The translations under genes were made by a program, and so were the position numbers. The notes beneath the pieces are model-generated. The model made no database searches. It had not been told where the DNA came from and saw only the letters and a program-made list of their open reading frames with translations. This document shows, one piece after another, positions 9,588-20,250 of a stretch of 64,000 nt of DNA. Source of the DNA: Tillus elongatus (taxonomy: Eukaryota; Arthropoda; Insecta; Coleoptera; Cleridae); NCBI GenBank assembly GCA_964006375.1, contig OZ023269.1, positions 62,421,968 to 62,485,967 on the forward strand, read 5' to 3'. Position 1 is the first letter of the stretch. The number at the start of each line of letters is the position of its first letter.

Positions 9588-11397
9588 TCCCAGTTATCGG
9601 GCCCTGAACGACAACGCAACACATCCTCATTTTCCAGGAACCCCCGCACGGTGAGGGCAGTTGCAACTCAAATTGCAGTGTGAAAATGAATCAAGCAACT
9701 ATGTCACTTCATTTTATAAGATATCTCAGCAATGGGGAAATCAGAATTTATACCTACTCAACCTCTGACAACGAGAACATAAAAGAGGAACATCGCAACA
9801 GCATTATCTAATTTTACACATTTCGCCCAAAAATGGTCTAACTAAAAATATAGTCTTCAAAGCAGCACCCGACCCCAAGCAGACGAAGTTGCATGTCTAA
9901 GGCCAAGCCGCTTATAGTATCATGCATAAAACTCAAAGGCAAGAACGGAACCTCGTCATCGTTTTTAGTGGCCACCAGAAGAACCCCAAACCTCAACGAA
10001 TTGAGGAAGGTAAAAGACCTTCACAGCATTAGAATAAAATGGGAACCCCCAATGAAAAAACAACAAGTCACGTAATTGTCAAAAATGTTGGCCATGGATC
10101 AGTCAATGCAAACCTAAATCAAGATGCGCAAATGCATCAAGAACTACCACACCGAGGACTGCAAGAAGGTGATATGGAAGTTAAGTGTTGTAACTTCCTG
10201 TGTCTTCATGCAGATAACTACCGCGAGTGCCCAGTTTACACCAAGTATATGGATCAGTTGGTGAAAACATATCAATATAACACACAAAACCATCTCACAC
10301 ATTTCCCAAGTCAAACACACAACTCACACATAATCTGATACATCTGTCCAACCTAAGACCAATGCTCCAACATCCCACTTGTGGTAATTTGGCACATTAA
10401 TGAACGAACCAAAAATCCTCAGTAACATATGTGACCTGGGCCAGATTCTCACTATGTTCCTGTGACATTACCATATCAAACGTAGGAAAAAAAAAGTATT
10501 ATCCATCAACTCGCTCAAATTTATCCTTAAAAACAGTCAAATTTAATCTTGGAATGCCTGTGCCACTGAGAACAAATTCATCGAACTCGAAATTTTAACC
10601 AAAAAAATTCAACCAGATATAATCTGCATACAGGAAAGACACCTAACACGAAGAACACCAAAACTCTGATACTACGATAACAATAATCGCCGTAACACCC
10701 CATATGTAATGTAAACAGCATCATCCGGTAGAAAAAATTAACACCATCACAAACGTCTTGTTCGAAACACGCCATAAAAAAACATAACACAACAGTAATC
10801 AATCGTTACAACAAAAACGTACGCCCACTTAACATCGACGATCGAGAATAACATTACGATTTAAACTCATAAAACAAAACACTCATAATAGAGGACTTTA
10901 ATCCCAAACACAAATTAGAACTGTGTCTATAACGAAGGTAAAGGCCTTAAATTAAATAACTGCATTTTACACAATTCATACACACTCCACTATCCAAACA
11001 ATTAACTTTTTGCTTACTCAGACAACACATCTTCAACACTAGACGGCTGCATCTCAAATAATGTGAATATAAGAGACGTAAAACGCTGAATTAACTAGAC
11101 TCAGATCACCTCCCCATCCTTGTAGAAACCAACACGCAAAATCACACTCCCGCACCCATACAAAAAACACAATTCAAAACCAACTGGATAGTATAAAAAA
11201 ATCATAATAAACCCGTACACACAACACGACACATAGATAACAATATCCGCATTCCCCACCGTCATACACGACAGCTACAAAGATGCAGTACAAAAAAAAA
11301 ACCAAAAACTGACGAACTCTAATTCGCACCCGAAACCTTATTACACAAAAACCCCAAAAACGAACACAATTCTTTCAGGAGAGGCGGGAATGCCGAT
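9588..11397 (+). mobile_element. Jockey/CR1-like retrotransposon: ORF1 and endonuclease part, copy A
   Basis: The ORF1 part has ATRRTPNLNELRKVKDLHSI, then KWEPPMKKQQVT and CCHC zinc-knuckle remnants (about 10,080-10,240), ending with YRECPVYTKYMDQL. The downstream ORF2 endonuclease (EEP) part has EDFNPKHK, a CLLRQHIFNTRRL stretch and a final SDHLPILVE (about 10,590-11,130). Many stops. There is no RT before it joins virus sequence at about 11,398, within the MCP start. It is antisense to the jelly-roll/MCP genes. The near-identical paralogue is 37,980-39,785; inverted EN-only paralogues are at 19,425 and 53,216. Confidence 0.8.
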
Positions 11398-11835
11398 ACA
11401 ATAGAGATGCCAAGCCTATGTGTGTATTTCTTTCCCTTTGATTGACTCGTCGTGCACAGGGTCTGCGAGTATGTGTAGTTTTCTTAACATCGTAACCCAA
11501 TTAATCTAGATACTGCATGTGCTCTCAAGATAGAATCGTCATCGATGCAGCTACCCAAGATACTGAAGCTGGAGCGGCTTGATTACTAGTATTTATAATC
11601 AACATAATATGGTAGTCTGTGTCTCAATTCCAATATCATAATGTTTTCCTCACATTGAAACGTCACAGGTACTGAATTATGATCGATAATGTTTACATTT
11701 ATATGCGGAATAATGCGCGTCGTAAGATACATAAAAACCTTACTATATGGTTTTTTATCAACTGCATAACCTGGATCTACCATATGAGTAAACTCGTCAA
11801 CTGTATGCGTAGGGTTGCCGTCCAGTCATCTAAGT
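11398..11835 (-). pseudogene. Second penton-like tail plus MCP start, copy A
   Basis: From 11,398 to about 11,530 the minus strand reads the MCP N-terminal block (DPVHDESIKGKE). From 11,783 to 11,586 it reads PGYAVDKKPYSKVF, MYLTTRIIPHINVNIIDHNS and PYYVDYKY, the jelly-roll protein tail. Only the C-terminal half remains; upstream it fades into unrelated sequence near 11,835. Copy B has the same structure at 39,786-40,200. Confidence 0.7.
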
Positions 11836-11839
11836 ATTT

Positions 11840-12450
11840 TAGATGTTAGTATTGCACAAACTCGCCAAGTGATAATAACTCTACTCAACACCACACGCAT
11901 TTAAATATTACATGTCCGGGTGTTTACACTACGCCCAAAACAAAGTGCTGACAGATACCAGTAAACTCAACAGTGGCTCCTCCTCTTAAAAACGTTTCAT
12001 CATCCTGGTAGCCCTATGCCAAAACATGATTTATGGTCCACAAACGAGCAAATGTGAAAGACGTGAGAACCTATTTCGATAGCGACGACTGCATGAAATA
12101 GTCTGGCTTACCAAGAACACCTCTACACAACGATTACCTAGTTGAAACTTTTACTTACAACATGACCAAGATCAAGGCTGATATTGTTCGTTATAAACTT
12201 ATGTTTCTGTTTGATAATGGTCCCACGGTGAGACACCTTACTGGTGAAGGCTCCTACTAACTGATTCTCATCTGTGCAGATCAAAGTCCTTTTCGATATT
12301 TATATCAACTGGTTCTCTTATAAGTCTAACTGTATTTACGTTAATATTCTTTTGTGTAAACTGTAGCAGTTCATTGGAAAATAATTATCTCAAATATATC
12401 TGTTAATAAATTTACATAAAGGAAATGGTTTGCTTTCTATTTTAGTGGTT
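11840..12450 (+). pseudogene. Unknown virus gene (YFDSDDC), copy A
   Basis: Plus-strand reading contains VRTYFDSDDCMK, then TPLHNDYLVET and KIKADI before stops. The same block occurs at 40,430-40,620 and, better, at 26,077-26,307 (76 codons). In all three places it lies upstream of the DNA polymerase start. I do not recognise the family. Confidence 0.4.
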
Positions 12451-12492
12451 AAGACTCCTTCATTGTGACAAGACGTCAGCAAAGAAGATCAT

Positions 12493-12972
12493 ATGAGGTA
12501 TTGTGAGTCTTGCTCGTTACAAGTGAAAAGCAGTGTTCTATGGACATCTGCGCAGTGAAGCCACAAATTAAAAGTATGTGAATCGTGGGAAGTTGAAAAA
12601 GTGCCTAAGCTTTCAAAATAGAATGACTACTTATCATATTAGTCCGAAAGGCAGTAACATAGAAGAACTCCGTGGAAACAATAAAAAATGTATTGTTTCA
12701 GCTTATTGAAGCTGTTTCAGCTAAACATATTGCAACTAAAATCACTTGGTTTGGTTTGTATATGTTTCAAAATAAAGAATAAAAATAAATTAAATCATTC
12801 AATAATAAAAACAAAAATGTTACAGTGTCAAATAATTATGCAAATACCTCTCAGGAATTCATCGAGGAAATTTAGAGTTGCAGAATTACAGTTTGCCGAA
12901 GGAGTGAGTGGTTGGATGTTGAAACGTCTTTTATGGCTGAAGATAAATATTAATAAAGGTATTTTAAAATAA
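12493..12972 (+). pseudogene. DNA polymerase B-type protein, N-terminal region, copy A
   Basis: Start MRYCESCSLQVKSSV, a Cys-x2-Cys pair followed by VL in place of the downstream His of a zinc-finger-like start. After frame changes the last open part (12,688-12,972) gives FRVAELQFAEGVSGWMLKRL followed by WLKININKG. A CESC start and a GWML..L..L.ININK block match the N-terminal region of large polymerase proteins that recur in insect adinto/Maverick elements, as I know them. No exonuclease or polymerase motif is present; the gene stops at the junction with Z near 12,975. Confidence 0.5.
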
Positions 12973-12989
12973 AACTGTAGTAAATAAAA

Positions 12990-13455
12990 AAAGTTTTACT
13001 TTTACAACGGCTGTTTTATTTAGGTGACAAGTTTACAATTTAAGCAAATTATAGCATACAATTTCTAATACATTTTCTTTTATAAAATTTAACAGCGTGA
13101 TACACACATATTGGACTGTCTGCCACCAGCTTCGGCAACCTTCATCGTTTTTCAAATTGATAACATCCTCGCTGTAACCACATTTCAATAACACCTCTTT
13201 AATAAAACTTTTTATGACACCTTTCACGTAACCTCTATCTACCCGCTCTTCGATAATTTGTTTTTTCTATTATGTTGGGTGATTCTTCTAAAGTAACGGT
13301 ACCACAATCATAATCCATACAATGCTGTGTCCCTTGTAAAAACTTGATTTGTTTAACTATATCGGCACTCAACAAACCTAACGTTTTCGGTGTCTTGAAC
13401 ATATAATGTGCAGATTGATAACCATTATAAATTACTATTTCCCTGGATGCCTACT
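12990..13455 (-). pseudogene. Z-family gene following MCP2, copy A
   Basis: Minus reading across two frame changes gives EIVIYNGYQ, HYMFKTPKTLGLLSADIVK, CMDYDCGTVTLEE, NIIEK, then KGVIKSFIKEVLLKCGYSED at 13,033-13,227. It follows MCP2 as Z follows MCP in copies D and E. Unknown function; the motif order matches the open ORF at 1,588-1,957. Confidence 0.55.
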
Positions 13456-13904
13456 CTCTCATACAGAAGCCTAAACATTCCGTGTGATCGATAAAGTTGT
13501 TAGTATTTTTTATTTACGAATTTGGTATCCACTCGAGCTGGCTTTATGAAATCGCTGTACCTCGAGCAATCAAATACAAACATGGTATAATTTGTATAGG
13601 GCTTCTAATCCGAAGTAGGTTTAGGTTCTCTACCATCATACAAACATTCGATTTAATTTACTTGGTTAAAGTTCAAATTCATACCTTCTGTGGGGATTTG
13701 ATTAGAATTTAAGTGAAGTATTATATCTGGAATGTATTTTCTAACATTATTGTATCGAACCGTTTGAAATCTCATATTAAAAAATCTAGGTCGTTCAGTG
13801 TTTGATGAAGTCTTAATTGACAACAAGCCTTTAGCTGAATTATTGAGATTCGGTAATTCATACATTTCCCATTCTCTATATGGTATAAGAACCTTTTTAA
13901 CCAT
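13456..13904 (-). pseudogene. Second major capsid protein lineage (MCP2), copy A
   Basis: An 83-codon open part (13,653-13,904) has VLIPYREWEMYELPNL, KGLLSIKTSSNTERPRF and LHLNSNQIPTEGMN, the same core as MCP but clearly diverged. It continues with FVFDCSRYS to about 13,480. The start is cut at 13,904, beyond which the DNA is simple AT-rich sequence. Confidence 0.7.
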
Positions 13905-14340
13905 AGTATTTATTTATTTTTTCAAACAATTATATAAAAATATTTAAAAAATTACATTTATGACGAAAAAATATATATAAATAAAAATAGTTTTCAATGT
14001 TTTTTAATAATTTGTGTCATAAGGTGTCATATGTTGATAAAACAAAATGGTCTACATATGTAGACCGCGCGACTAAACTTGTTACAAAATACCGCGCGCC
14101 TGATGTAGGGTTAAGAATGGCAGATATGTATAGTCTTTTTGGACTTTAGATATTGTGGTATCAACAAAATCCAAATCAGCAAAGTCTTCATTTATTTGCG
14201 TTACGAGTATACGCTATTTGATGTATATGTACTCCTTGATATACTTTTCGAGAGTAATTGATGTTTACGTAACACTAGTTAAAACAAAATGATTTGCAGG
14301 CTTAATGCAATTTTTCAATAATCGAAATTTTTGTTAATCA
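13905..14340. other. AT-rich spacer between copies A and D with an 18-bp palindrome
   Basis: No gene seen. GGTCTACATATGTAGACC (14,049-14,066) is a perfect palindrome. It is followed by CGCGCG at 14,067-14,072 and a second CGCGCG about 25 bp on, unusual in this AT-rich setting. Confidence 0.6.
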
Positions 14341-14640
14341 CACAATCTGAAGGTTCAATAGGTTCTTACTTAACCTATGTTCTTATAAGTCAACATCACC
14401 ACGGACTTTTCGGAAACATTTGTCTTTGAACAACTCTGTTTGGATGTTTTAAATTTGTAGAACTTCCGAGTTCTTCGTTTGGCATGTTAAAAGTAATTAG
14501 CAACACAAATCTGCTTCTTTATATAACACTTACCTACTTCATTTATTCAATAATTCATTTAATTTCAATGTTATGCGCGTTATTACCACCTGCCTATGAA
14601 GCCAGAATATTCCGGTTATCCGCGGCATCCCAGACCTAGA
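14341..14640. repeat. Repeated module, also at 25,190-25,480 and 59,090-59,370
   Basis: The three places share a stretch starting at TCAACATCACCA and containing GACTTTTCGGAAACATTTG, CTGCTTCTTTATATAACACTTACC and a GTTATTACCA end. A short Met start (MDFSETFVFEQLC in the 25 and 59 kb copies) could be the relic of a gene. Nothing is recognised beyond that. Confidence 0.55.
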
Positions 14641-14850
14641 GAGGTGGTCGATCTTCAGTCCAAAATACAATGTTCTGTGCACATGCATCAAGGACGAACC
14701 CCACCCCAAGGAATCTGCCCCCATTTCCGTCCAGTATCAAAGAAATTATACTTGAAAAAAATTGGATGCGTATACTAGCTCTACGCATCAGAAACCCCAC
14801 CGACAAACGAGAAGCAAACAAACTCATCAAACAAGAACTAACGAAGTGAG
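14641..14850 (+). pseudogene. Jockey-like ORF2 linker between endonuclease and RT
   Basis: Across one frame change the plus strand reads PHFRPVSK, then LALRIRNPTDKREANKLIKQ. Such an RxRNP...K...NKLI block is typical of the region between endonuclease and reverse transcriptase in Jockey-type ORF2. Paralogues at 25,480-25,640 and 59,380-59,430. Confidence 0.55.
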
Positions 14851-15440
14851 CGAGTCTGACTTAATACAGTTGCTGTTGGAAATAAAAGAGCACGCTTATA
14901 TAGATGAACGACAATCCGAAGGTGAAGACTATTACAGCAAAAATATAGTTGAATTGTGTGCTGTCTACTTGGCCGTACTGTATACAGCACATGACCGGCT
15001 ACTACTCCACCCAGTTCTATGCTTTATCTTACACTCAGGGTTTTCTTTAAGTAAGCCATTCTATAAATGTTTACCAGAAGTAGTAAAATATCAATACAGA
15101 AATAGATGAACCAATGGAGATATAAATTTATGGAGTCTTAAAATGATTATAAGAGATTTTGAAAGTTGACACAGCAACCGAGCTAAAAAATACAACCAGT
15201 AAGAGCGGCTTGTGGAAAGAGGAAGAAATGGAACAACAGAATCTACTTAACAGCCAATATAACATCGGTAAGCTCGGTCAAAGTCTAAACGTAAAAGATA
15301 GTTGGTGTAAACATGAAAGTTGAATGTGATTGTATCAACATGGTGTGTCATGTGAATGAAAACAACAATGTTAGATAACATCGACCACCAAATGTGATAA
15401 ATTAAAGAAAGAAAACAAATGTAATCATTCAATAAAAAAA
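14851..15440 (+). pseudogene. Unknown module (EIKEHAYIDERQSEGED), copy D
   Basis: Plus strand reads LLLEIKEHAYIDERQSEGED, YSKNIVELCAVYLAVL, then after breaks DFES, ERLVERGRNGTTEST and MKVECDCINMVCH. The same order occurs at 25,640-26,400 and 48,905-49,330. It precedes polymerase fragments in each. Possibly one gene; function not recognised. Confidence 0.45.
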
Positions 15441-15454
15441 TGTTACAGTTTCTA

Positions 15455-15550
15455 CTAATTATGAAAATATCTATAAGTTTGCAGAAGGCTTGAGTGGATT
15501 GATGTCTTTTGTGAATGTAGATGACTGGACTGGAAATATATTTTAAAACA
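15455..15550 (+). pseudogene. Polymerase N-region fragment, copy D
   Basis: A short match to the FAEG(V/L)SG block and following bases of the polymerase N-terminal region, followed directly by the TTTACTTTTACAA junction into Z. The paralogue at 49,410-49,530 is slightly longer (RKFRVAKFKFAEGLSG). Confidence 0.45.
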
Positions 15551-15589
15551 AAACTAATAAATACATTTACTTTTACAATGGTTCTTTTA

Positions 15590-16035
15590 TTTATGTAACT
15601 ACTTTACAATTTAAGTAAATAATAGCATACAATTTGTAATACCACAAATACATTTTCTTTTATCAAATTTAACAGCGTTATACATACACATATATGCTAC
15701 AATTTCGGCAATCGTCATCTTTTTTACAATTGATAAAATCCCCGCTGTAATCACATTTCAATAACACCTCTTTAATATACCTTTAATAACACCTTTCGCG
15801 TAAACTCTATCTACCGGCTTTTCAATAATATGTTTTTCTATTATGTTGGGTAATTCTTCTAAAGTAACGTTACCCAGTCATAATCCAAACACTTCTGTGT
15901 TGTTTGTAGTAACTTTATATTTAACTAAATCTGCATTTAATAACCTAGCGGTTTCGGTGTCTTAAAGATATAGTGTGCAGATTGATAATTATTATAAATT
16001 ACTATTTCTTTGGGTGGCTACTCTGTTACACAGAG
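15590..16035 (-). pseudogene. Z-family gene following MCP2, copy D
   Basis: Minus reading has HYIFKTP, TLEELPNIIEK, HIIEKPVDRVYAKGVIKGIL and a Cys-rich end. Several stops. It is closer in decay pattern to copy E (49,560-49,935) than to A or B. Confidence 0.5.
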
Positions 16036-16039
16036 GCAT

Positions 16040-16535
16040 TGTGTATGATAAACCTCATCTAAAAACTATGTATGGCAATGAAGATTTACATTATATAACG
16101 CACGATGTTGGAGACTGGGGCGTACTGGACGTCGCTCTCACGTAAATTACACAATAACATTTCGTGTGATCGAGAAAGTTGTTAGTACTTTTATTTCCAA
16201 TTTGATATCCACCAGAGCTGGCTTTATGGAATCGCTGTATCTGGAGCTATCAAATACAAACATGGGATATTTTATAAAAGCGTTGTAATTCAAAGTAGGT
16301 GTTGATTATATACCAACATACGAACGCTCGATGTAACTTACTTGGTTAAAGTTCAGATTCATACCTTCTGTGAGGATGTGCTTATAATTTAAGTGAAGTC
16401 TTGAATCTCGAATGTATTTTCTAACGTTATTGTATCGTCTTAATAAACCACAAGTCTTAAGTTGAATTATCGAGATTCGGTAATACATACATTTCCCATT
16501 TTCTATATGGTATAAGAACCGCTTTATCCATAGTA
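16040..16535 (-). pseudogene. MCP2, copy D
   Basis: Minus strand from Met near 16,531: MDKAVLIPYRKWEMYVLPNL, then RYNNVRKYIRDSRLHLNYKH at 16,306-16,440, then HDVGDWGVLD near 16,100. The blocks between are deleted or shifted. In copy E the first ~130 bp of this gene have been inverted. Confidence 0.6.
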
Positions 16536-16740
16536 ATCGACTTTAATAATTGCTGTTGTATAACATCGTTGGGGTGAATATGTAGTACAATGCATTCAAT
16601 TTTAAACATTAAAGTTTATCTGCATCTGCTGCGGCAACCAAATTAGATCAATTTCTAGCTACGGTATTAACGCATTGCCAAAAGCTCCTCTTATATAGTC
16701 TTTGAAAATATTACATAGATATACAGTATCAGGAGACACC

Positions 16741-16790
16741 GCTGTCTAACAGCTGTCCAACAGCTGCCCAACAGCTGTCGTGTCAAACTA
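16741..16790. repeat. CAGCTG-rich ~11-bp repeats, copy D
   Basis: Four (T/C)AACAGCTG(T/C)CC-like units in tandem. The same cluster lies in copy E (50,279-50,322) and, expanded, at 42,576-42,690. It is placed just beyond the MCP2 start and next to the W-D-D gene end. It could be regulatory (each unit is an E-box palindrome) or a simple slippage product. Confidence 0.6.
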
Positions 16791-16799
16791 ATCGGTTTA

Positions 16800-17390
16800 A
16801 TTACGTTGTTGTGTGTGTTATTACCAGCGGCTTGAGAAGCTACTAAAAGCCGCAGTCAACACGTTTATATCATCCCAGTGCACATACTCTTTCAGAGTCT
16901 TATTATGCATCATTATACCATAACCTGAAGTTATGAAAGTAGGACGTGACTTTGCGCCCGCTTATTTTCCTAGAATTGGTATTACTATTTGTTGATATTT
17001 GGAAGAACTGTTTCTTAAAAAGTCTTCTTGGGGATCGTTCTCTTTTCTGTGAAGACTACTAGCTCTCATAATAACTGCATAATCAGGTAAAGCTTGCGAA
17101 TTTTCCATAGCAGCCGTAACACGTTTTCCCAAACATATTAATTCCCCCAATGATTAGTACCAATTATTACCAAACATAATTTGATAGCTATGTCCATATC
17201 ATCTATGTTTAACAACAAATTTCATAGGTTTGTTGCCAAGCATCCAAGTGGTTTTATCATAAATAACACTATATGTTGTGTCACGTTAATATTTCTCTGT
17301 GAAATATTTATCAACATAGTATTTAACACCAGTAGGATATGAACTTAACATTCGTTCGTGAACTGAACAACTAAATACCAACGTTTTTCA
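16800..17390 (-). pseudogene. Unknown virus gene with W-D-D block, copy D
   Basis: Minus strand: start region YPTGVKYYVDKYFTEKY, then VIYDKTTWMLGNKPMKF, GELICLGKRVTAAMENSQAL, PDYAVIMRASSLHRKE, YQQIVIPILGK at 16,962-17,150, and after a stop EYVHWDDIN. It directly follows the ATPase in the same orientation (copies A, B, D, E), so it is probably one transcription unit with it. I recall similar unknown ORFs with a Y-V-x-W-D-D motif near capsid genes of insect elements; function unknown. Confidence 0.55.
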
Positions 17391-18110
17391 GTTAACCGAG
17401 ATATATAAAGTGATCAAACCTCTTGTGTTCAGTATCTTTAACATAAAATGTTTGTTTTGCTAAAATCCACCACAAAGGAATTTCAACTTTTCAAAACTCA
17501 TATCGGTAGTTAGATGATCATCATACACAGGACTAATTTCTTATTCAATTCATTGATCGTTGTTACCCTCACTTGGTTAAACTGTACCATACCTGAAGTT
17601 AGCTTCACATTGAAGCCAGAGAAATTATCTCTAGTCTGTATGTAGTAATTTCACCTTGTTTAAATAAAACTATGGTGCATTATCACGCACCAATTGTTTC
17701 GGACACAAATAGAAACTGTCAGTATGTCTACCCATACAAAAATACGATTTTATTTTATCTTGCTTATCACAGGCTACATCATCTAATATAAAAATTGAAT
17801 TGCCATTTGCATCTGCTGCGTCAACTATTTCTCTGTTTTCACTGTATAGATAGTATCCAACAACGTTTGTAGCACACAACACCTCCTTATTTAGGCTGAT
17901 TATAAAGGCTTTGAGTATACGTATATGTTTTCAAATTTTAAGTGGTGTGGACCACATATCAAACATTTAACTGAGGTTGGTCAAAGAAGTCCATGTCTTT
18001 GCTGTTTGGGTGATGATGATGTGGTAACAACATCATCTATGTTTGTGATTGTTGGCTTTTGCGTGTTTTACAATACACATCGTTAACTAAACTAAAACTT
18101 TGTACGACCT
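17391..18110 (-). pseudogene. Packaging ATPase, copy D
   Basis: The best piece (17,670-17,882) reads MLCATNVVGYYLYSEN, a Walker B block SIFILDDVACDKQD, KSYFCMGRH, DSFYLCPKQLVRDNA. Upstream, the segment that should hold Walker A is deleted: the reading passes from a CGP-like remnant straight to the LKFEN block. Downstream are T(D/T)MSFEKLK and the ISVN end. D and E share the Walker A deletion, whereas A, B and C keep a mutated Walker A. Confidence 0.8.
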
Positions 18111-18160
18111 CTACATTCTATATAAATACTCAGATATATCATACCTCATTAACAGTATAA

Positions 18161-18430
18161 ATGTTGGTGTGTCAAGGTGAAGGTCTTGTTGACGCAGTTA
18201 TCAAAAAATTACCTGTTAAGCTGCACGTACCTGGCTATCAGGTCAAAGGTCCAGGCAATAAACTTAAAGAACGTTTCACGAGAGGTGATCAAGGCCATCA
18301 ATAACCCTTGTCTCTCGACAAGTACAATCCAGAGGATTGATATTTTATAATCATGATGTATACCAAAAGTATAATACTTATAATGTAGTCACTTATGTTT
18401 AAAATTTTTAAATAAAACACTTGAACAGTA
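18161..18430 (+). pseudogene. PLA2-like protein fused to protease tail, copy D
   Basis: Starts MLVCQGEGLVDAVIKKLP. The PGYQVKGPG loop block has lost its Cys, and FTRGDQG follows. It then shifts into a YNHDVYQKYNTYN protease-tail block. Divergent from the ATPase, sharing the upstream region 18,040-18,160 with TATATAAA-like (18,120) sequence. The catalytic His-Asp is not readable. Confidence 0.65.
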
Positions 18431-18468
18431 CTATCTGTGTTTCAGTCATTGCGCGTACGTTTGCTTTC

Positions 18469-19430
18469 AATGGCTCTACGTCAATGGGAATATTTCCACC
18501 GTTAGTGTTAAAACCACACTTTGATTAATCTCTCCGCTTGCAAACTTTCACAGATATAACACTATACTAGACATAGACCGTGGGTATAATAAGTTTCACC
18601 ACTTTTCTGCTGTGAGTAGTGAAAAGAACCGACTAGAAATAATTATTCCTGATGGTTCAGTGATATCAATAAATACATTCAGAATCAGAATTGCGTCATT
18701 ATATTAAACAACAGTACCCTGCAGTAGATAACAACATCGACGTGGTAAAGCTGTTTTCGCTAAAAAGCCAACAACAACACTTTAAAATGTGAGATAACAT
18801 GTCACTATGACACAGACTTTTCTATAGATGCTTGAACAGCACCAATATTGGTGTTTTCTAAAGAACGTCTTACCGCTATTAAACTCCATGTTTCCGATTT
18901 AGCGGTGGAAATTTTGAGAGTAAAGACATTCGTTTAGAATGTAATATTGTGGATTGTCCTTACCACGACGGCAACTCTACGCATACAGTATATGAGTTTA
19001 TTCCTATGGTAGATCCAGGTTATGCAGTTGATATAAAACCATATAGTAAGGTTTTTATGCCCCTTACGACGCGCATTATTTCGCATATAAATGTAAACAT
19101 TGACGATCAGAATTCAGTACCTATGTCGTTCAATGTAAGGAGATTATTGTAATAGTAGAATTGAAACAGAGACCACCATATTATGTTGATACTAGTAATC
19201 AAGCCGCTCCAGCTTCAGTATCTTCGGTACCTGCATCGAAGACGATTCTATCCTGTGAGCACATGCAGTATCTAAATTCATTGGGTTAGGATGTTAAGGA
19301 AATACATATATTCGCAGACCCTGTGCACGACGAGTCAATCAAAGGGAAAGAAATACACATATCTATTGTATCGGCATTCCCGCCTCTCCGGAAAGAATTG
19401 TGTTCGTTTTTGTGTAATCAGCTCCAATGT
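18469..19430 (+). pseudogene. Penton-like protein copy 1 and MCP start, copy D
   Basis: Met at 18,469 (MALRQWEYFH) opens a leader that shifts frame. DGNSTHTVYEFIPMVDPGYA, VDIKPYSKVFMPLTTRIISH (18,949-19,152) is the clearest open part. After the gene's end the reading enters the MCP N-terminus (MQYLNSLG, DPVHDESIKGKE), which breaks at about 19,365-19,430 against antisense retrotransposon sequence. Confidence 0.65.
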
Positions 19431-20185
19431 TTCAGGTGTGAATTAGAGTTTGTGATTTTTTGGATGTATTTTGTGTGATGCATCTTTGTAGCTGTCTTGT
19501 ATGACTTTGGACAATTCAGATATTGTCATCTATATCTCGTGTTGTATGTACGGGTTTATTATGATTTTTTTATACTGTTACCAGTTGGTTTAAATTGTGT
19601 TTCTTGTATGGGTGCGGGGGTGTGATTTTGCGTGCTGATTTCTACAAGGATGGGGACGTTATCTGAGTCTAGTTCATTGAGCGTTATACGTCTCTTATAT
19701 TTACATTATTTGAGATGCAGACGTGTATTGTTGAAGGTGTGTTGTCTGAGTAAGCAAAATGGTTATATGAATTATTTGGATAGTGGAGTGTGTATGTATT
19801 GTGTAAAATACAGTTGTTTAGTTTAAGGCCGTTACCTTCGTTATAGACACAGTTCCAATGTGTGTTAGGCATTAAAGTCCTCTATTATGAGTGTTTTGTT
19901 TTATGAGTTTAGATCGTATTGTTATTCTCGATTGTCCATGTTACGTTGGCGTACGTTTTTGTTGTAATAATTGGTTACTGCTGTGTTATGTTTTTGTATG
20001 GTGCGTGTTTCGAACAAGGCGTTTGTGATGGAGTTAAGTTTTGCTACCGAAAGATGCTGTTTACATTACATATGGGGTGTTACGGAGATTATCGTGATCG
20101 TTTTGGTGTTCTTCGTGTTAGGTGTGTTTCCTGTATGCAGAGTATCTGGTTCAATTTTTTCGGTAAAGATTTCGAGTTGGTTAAA
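19425..20185 (-). mobile_element. Retrotransposon endonuclease fragment, inverted, copy D
   Basis: On minus, 19,684-19,872 reads HWNCVYNEGNGLKLNNCILH, then NNSYNHFAYSDNTPSTIHVC, the catalytic C-terminal half of an EEP endonuclease (N-x-H...W, SDN.PST). Ends against the second jelly-roll copy at about 20,185. ORF1 is missing, unlike A and B. The junction with MCP (GGAAAGAATTGTGTTCG, 19,398) is the same as in A, B and E. Confidence 0.8.
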
Positions 20186-20250
20186 ATTTTTAAATAAAAA
20201 ACTTAAACAGTAGTATCTAAGTTTCAGTCATTGCGTGTACGCTTGCTTTC

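Noticed and set aside
19919..20213. Plus-strand Cys/Phe/Val-rich ORFs at 19,919-20,213 (also 53,714-54,013 and minus 10,578-10,802)
   Set aside because: They are antisense to the retrotransposon endonuclease; the duplicated DNA explains why they recur.
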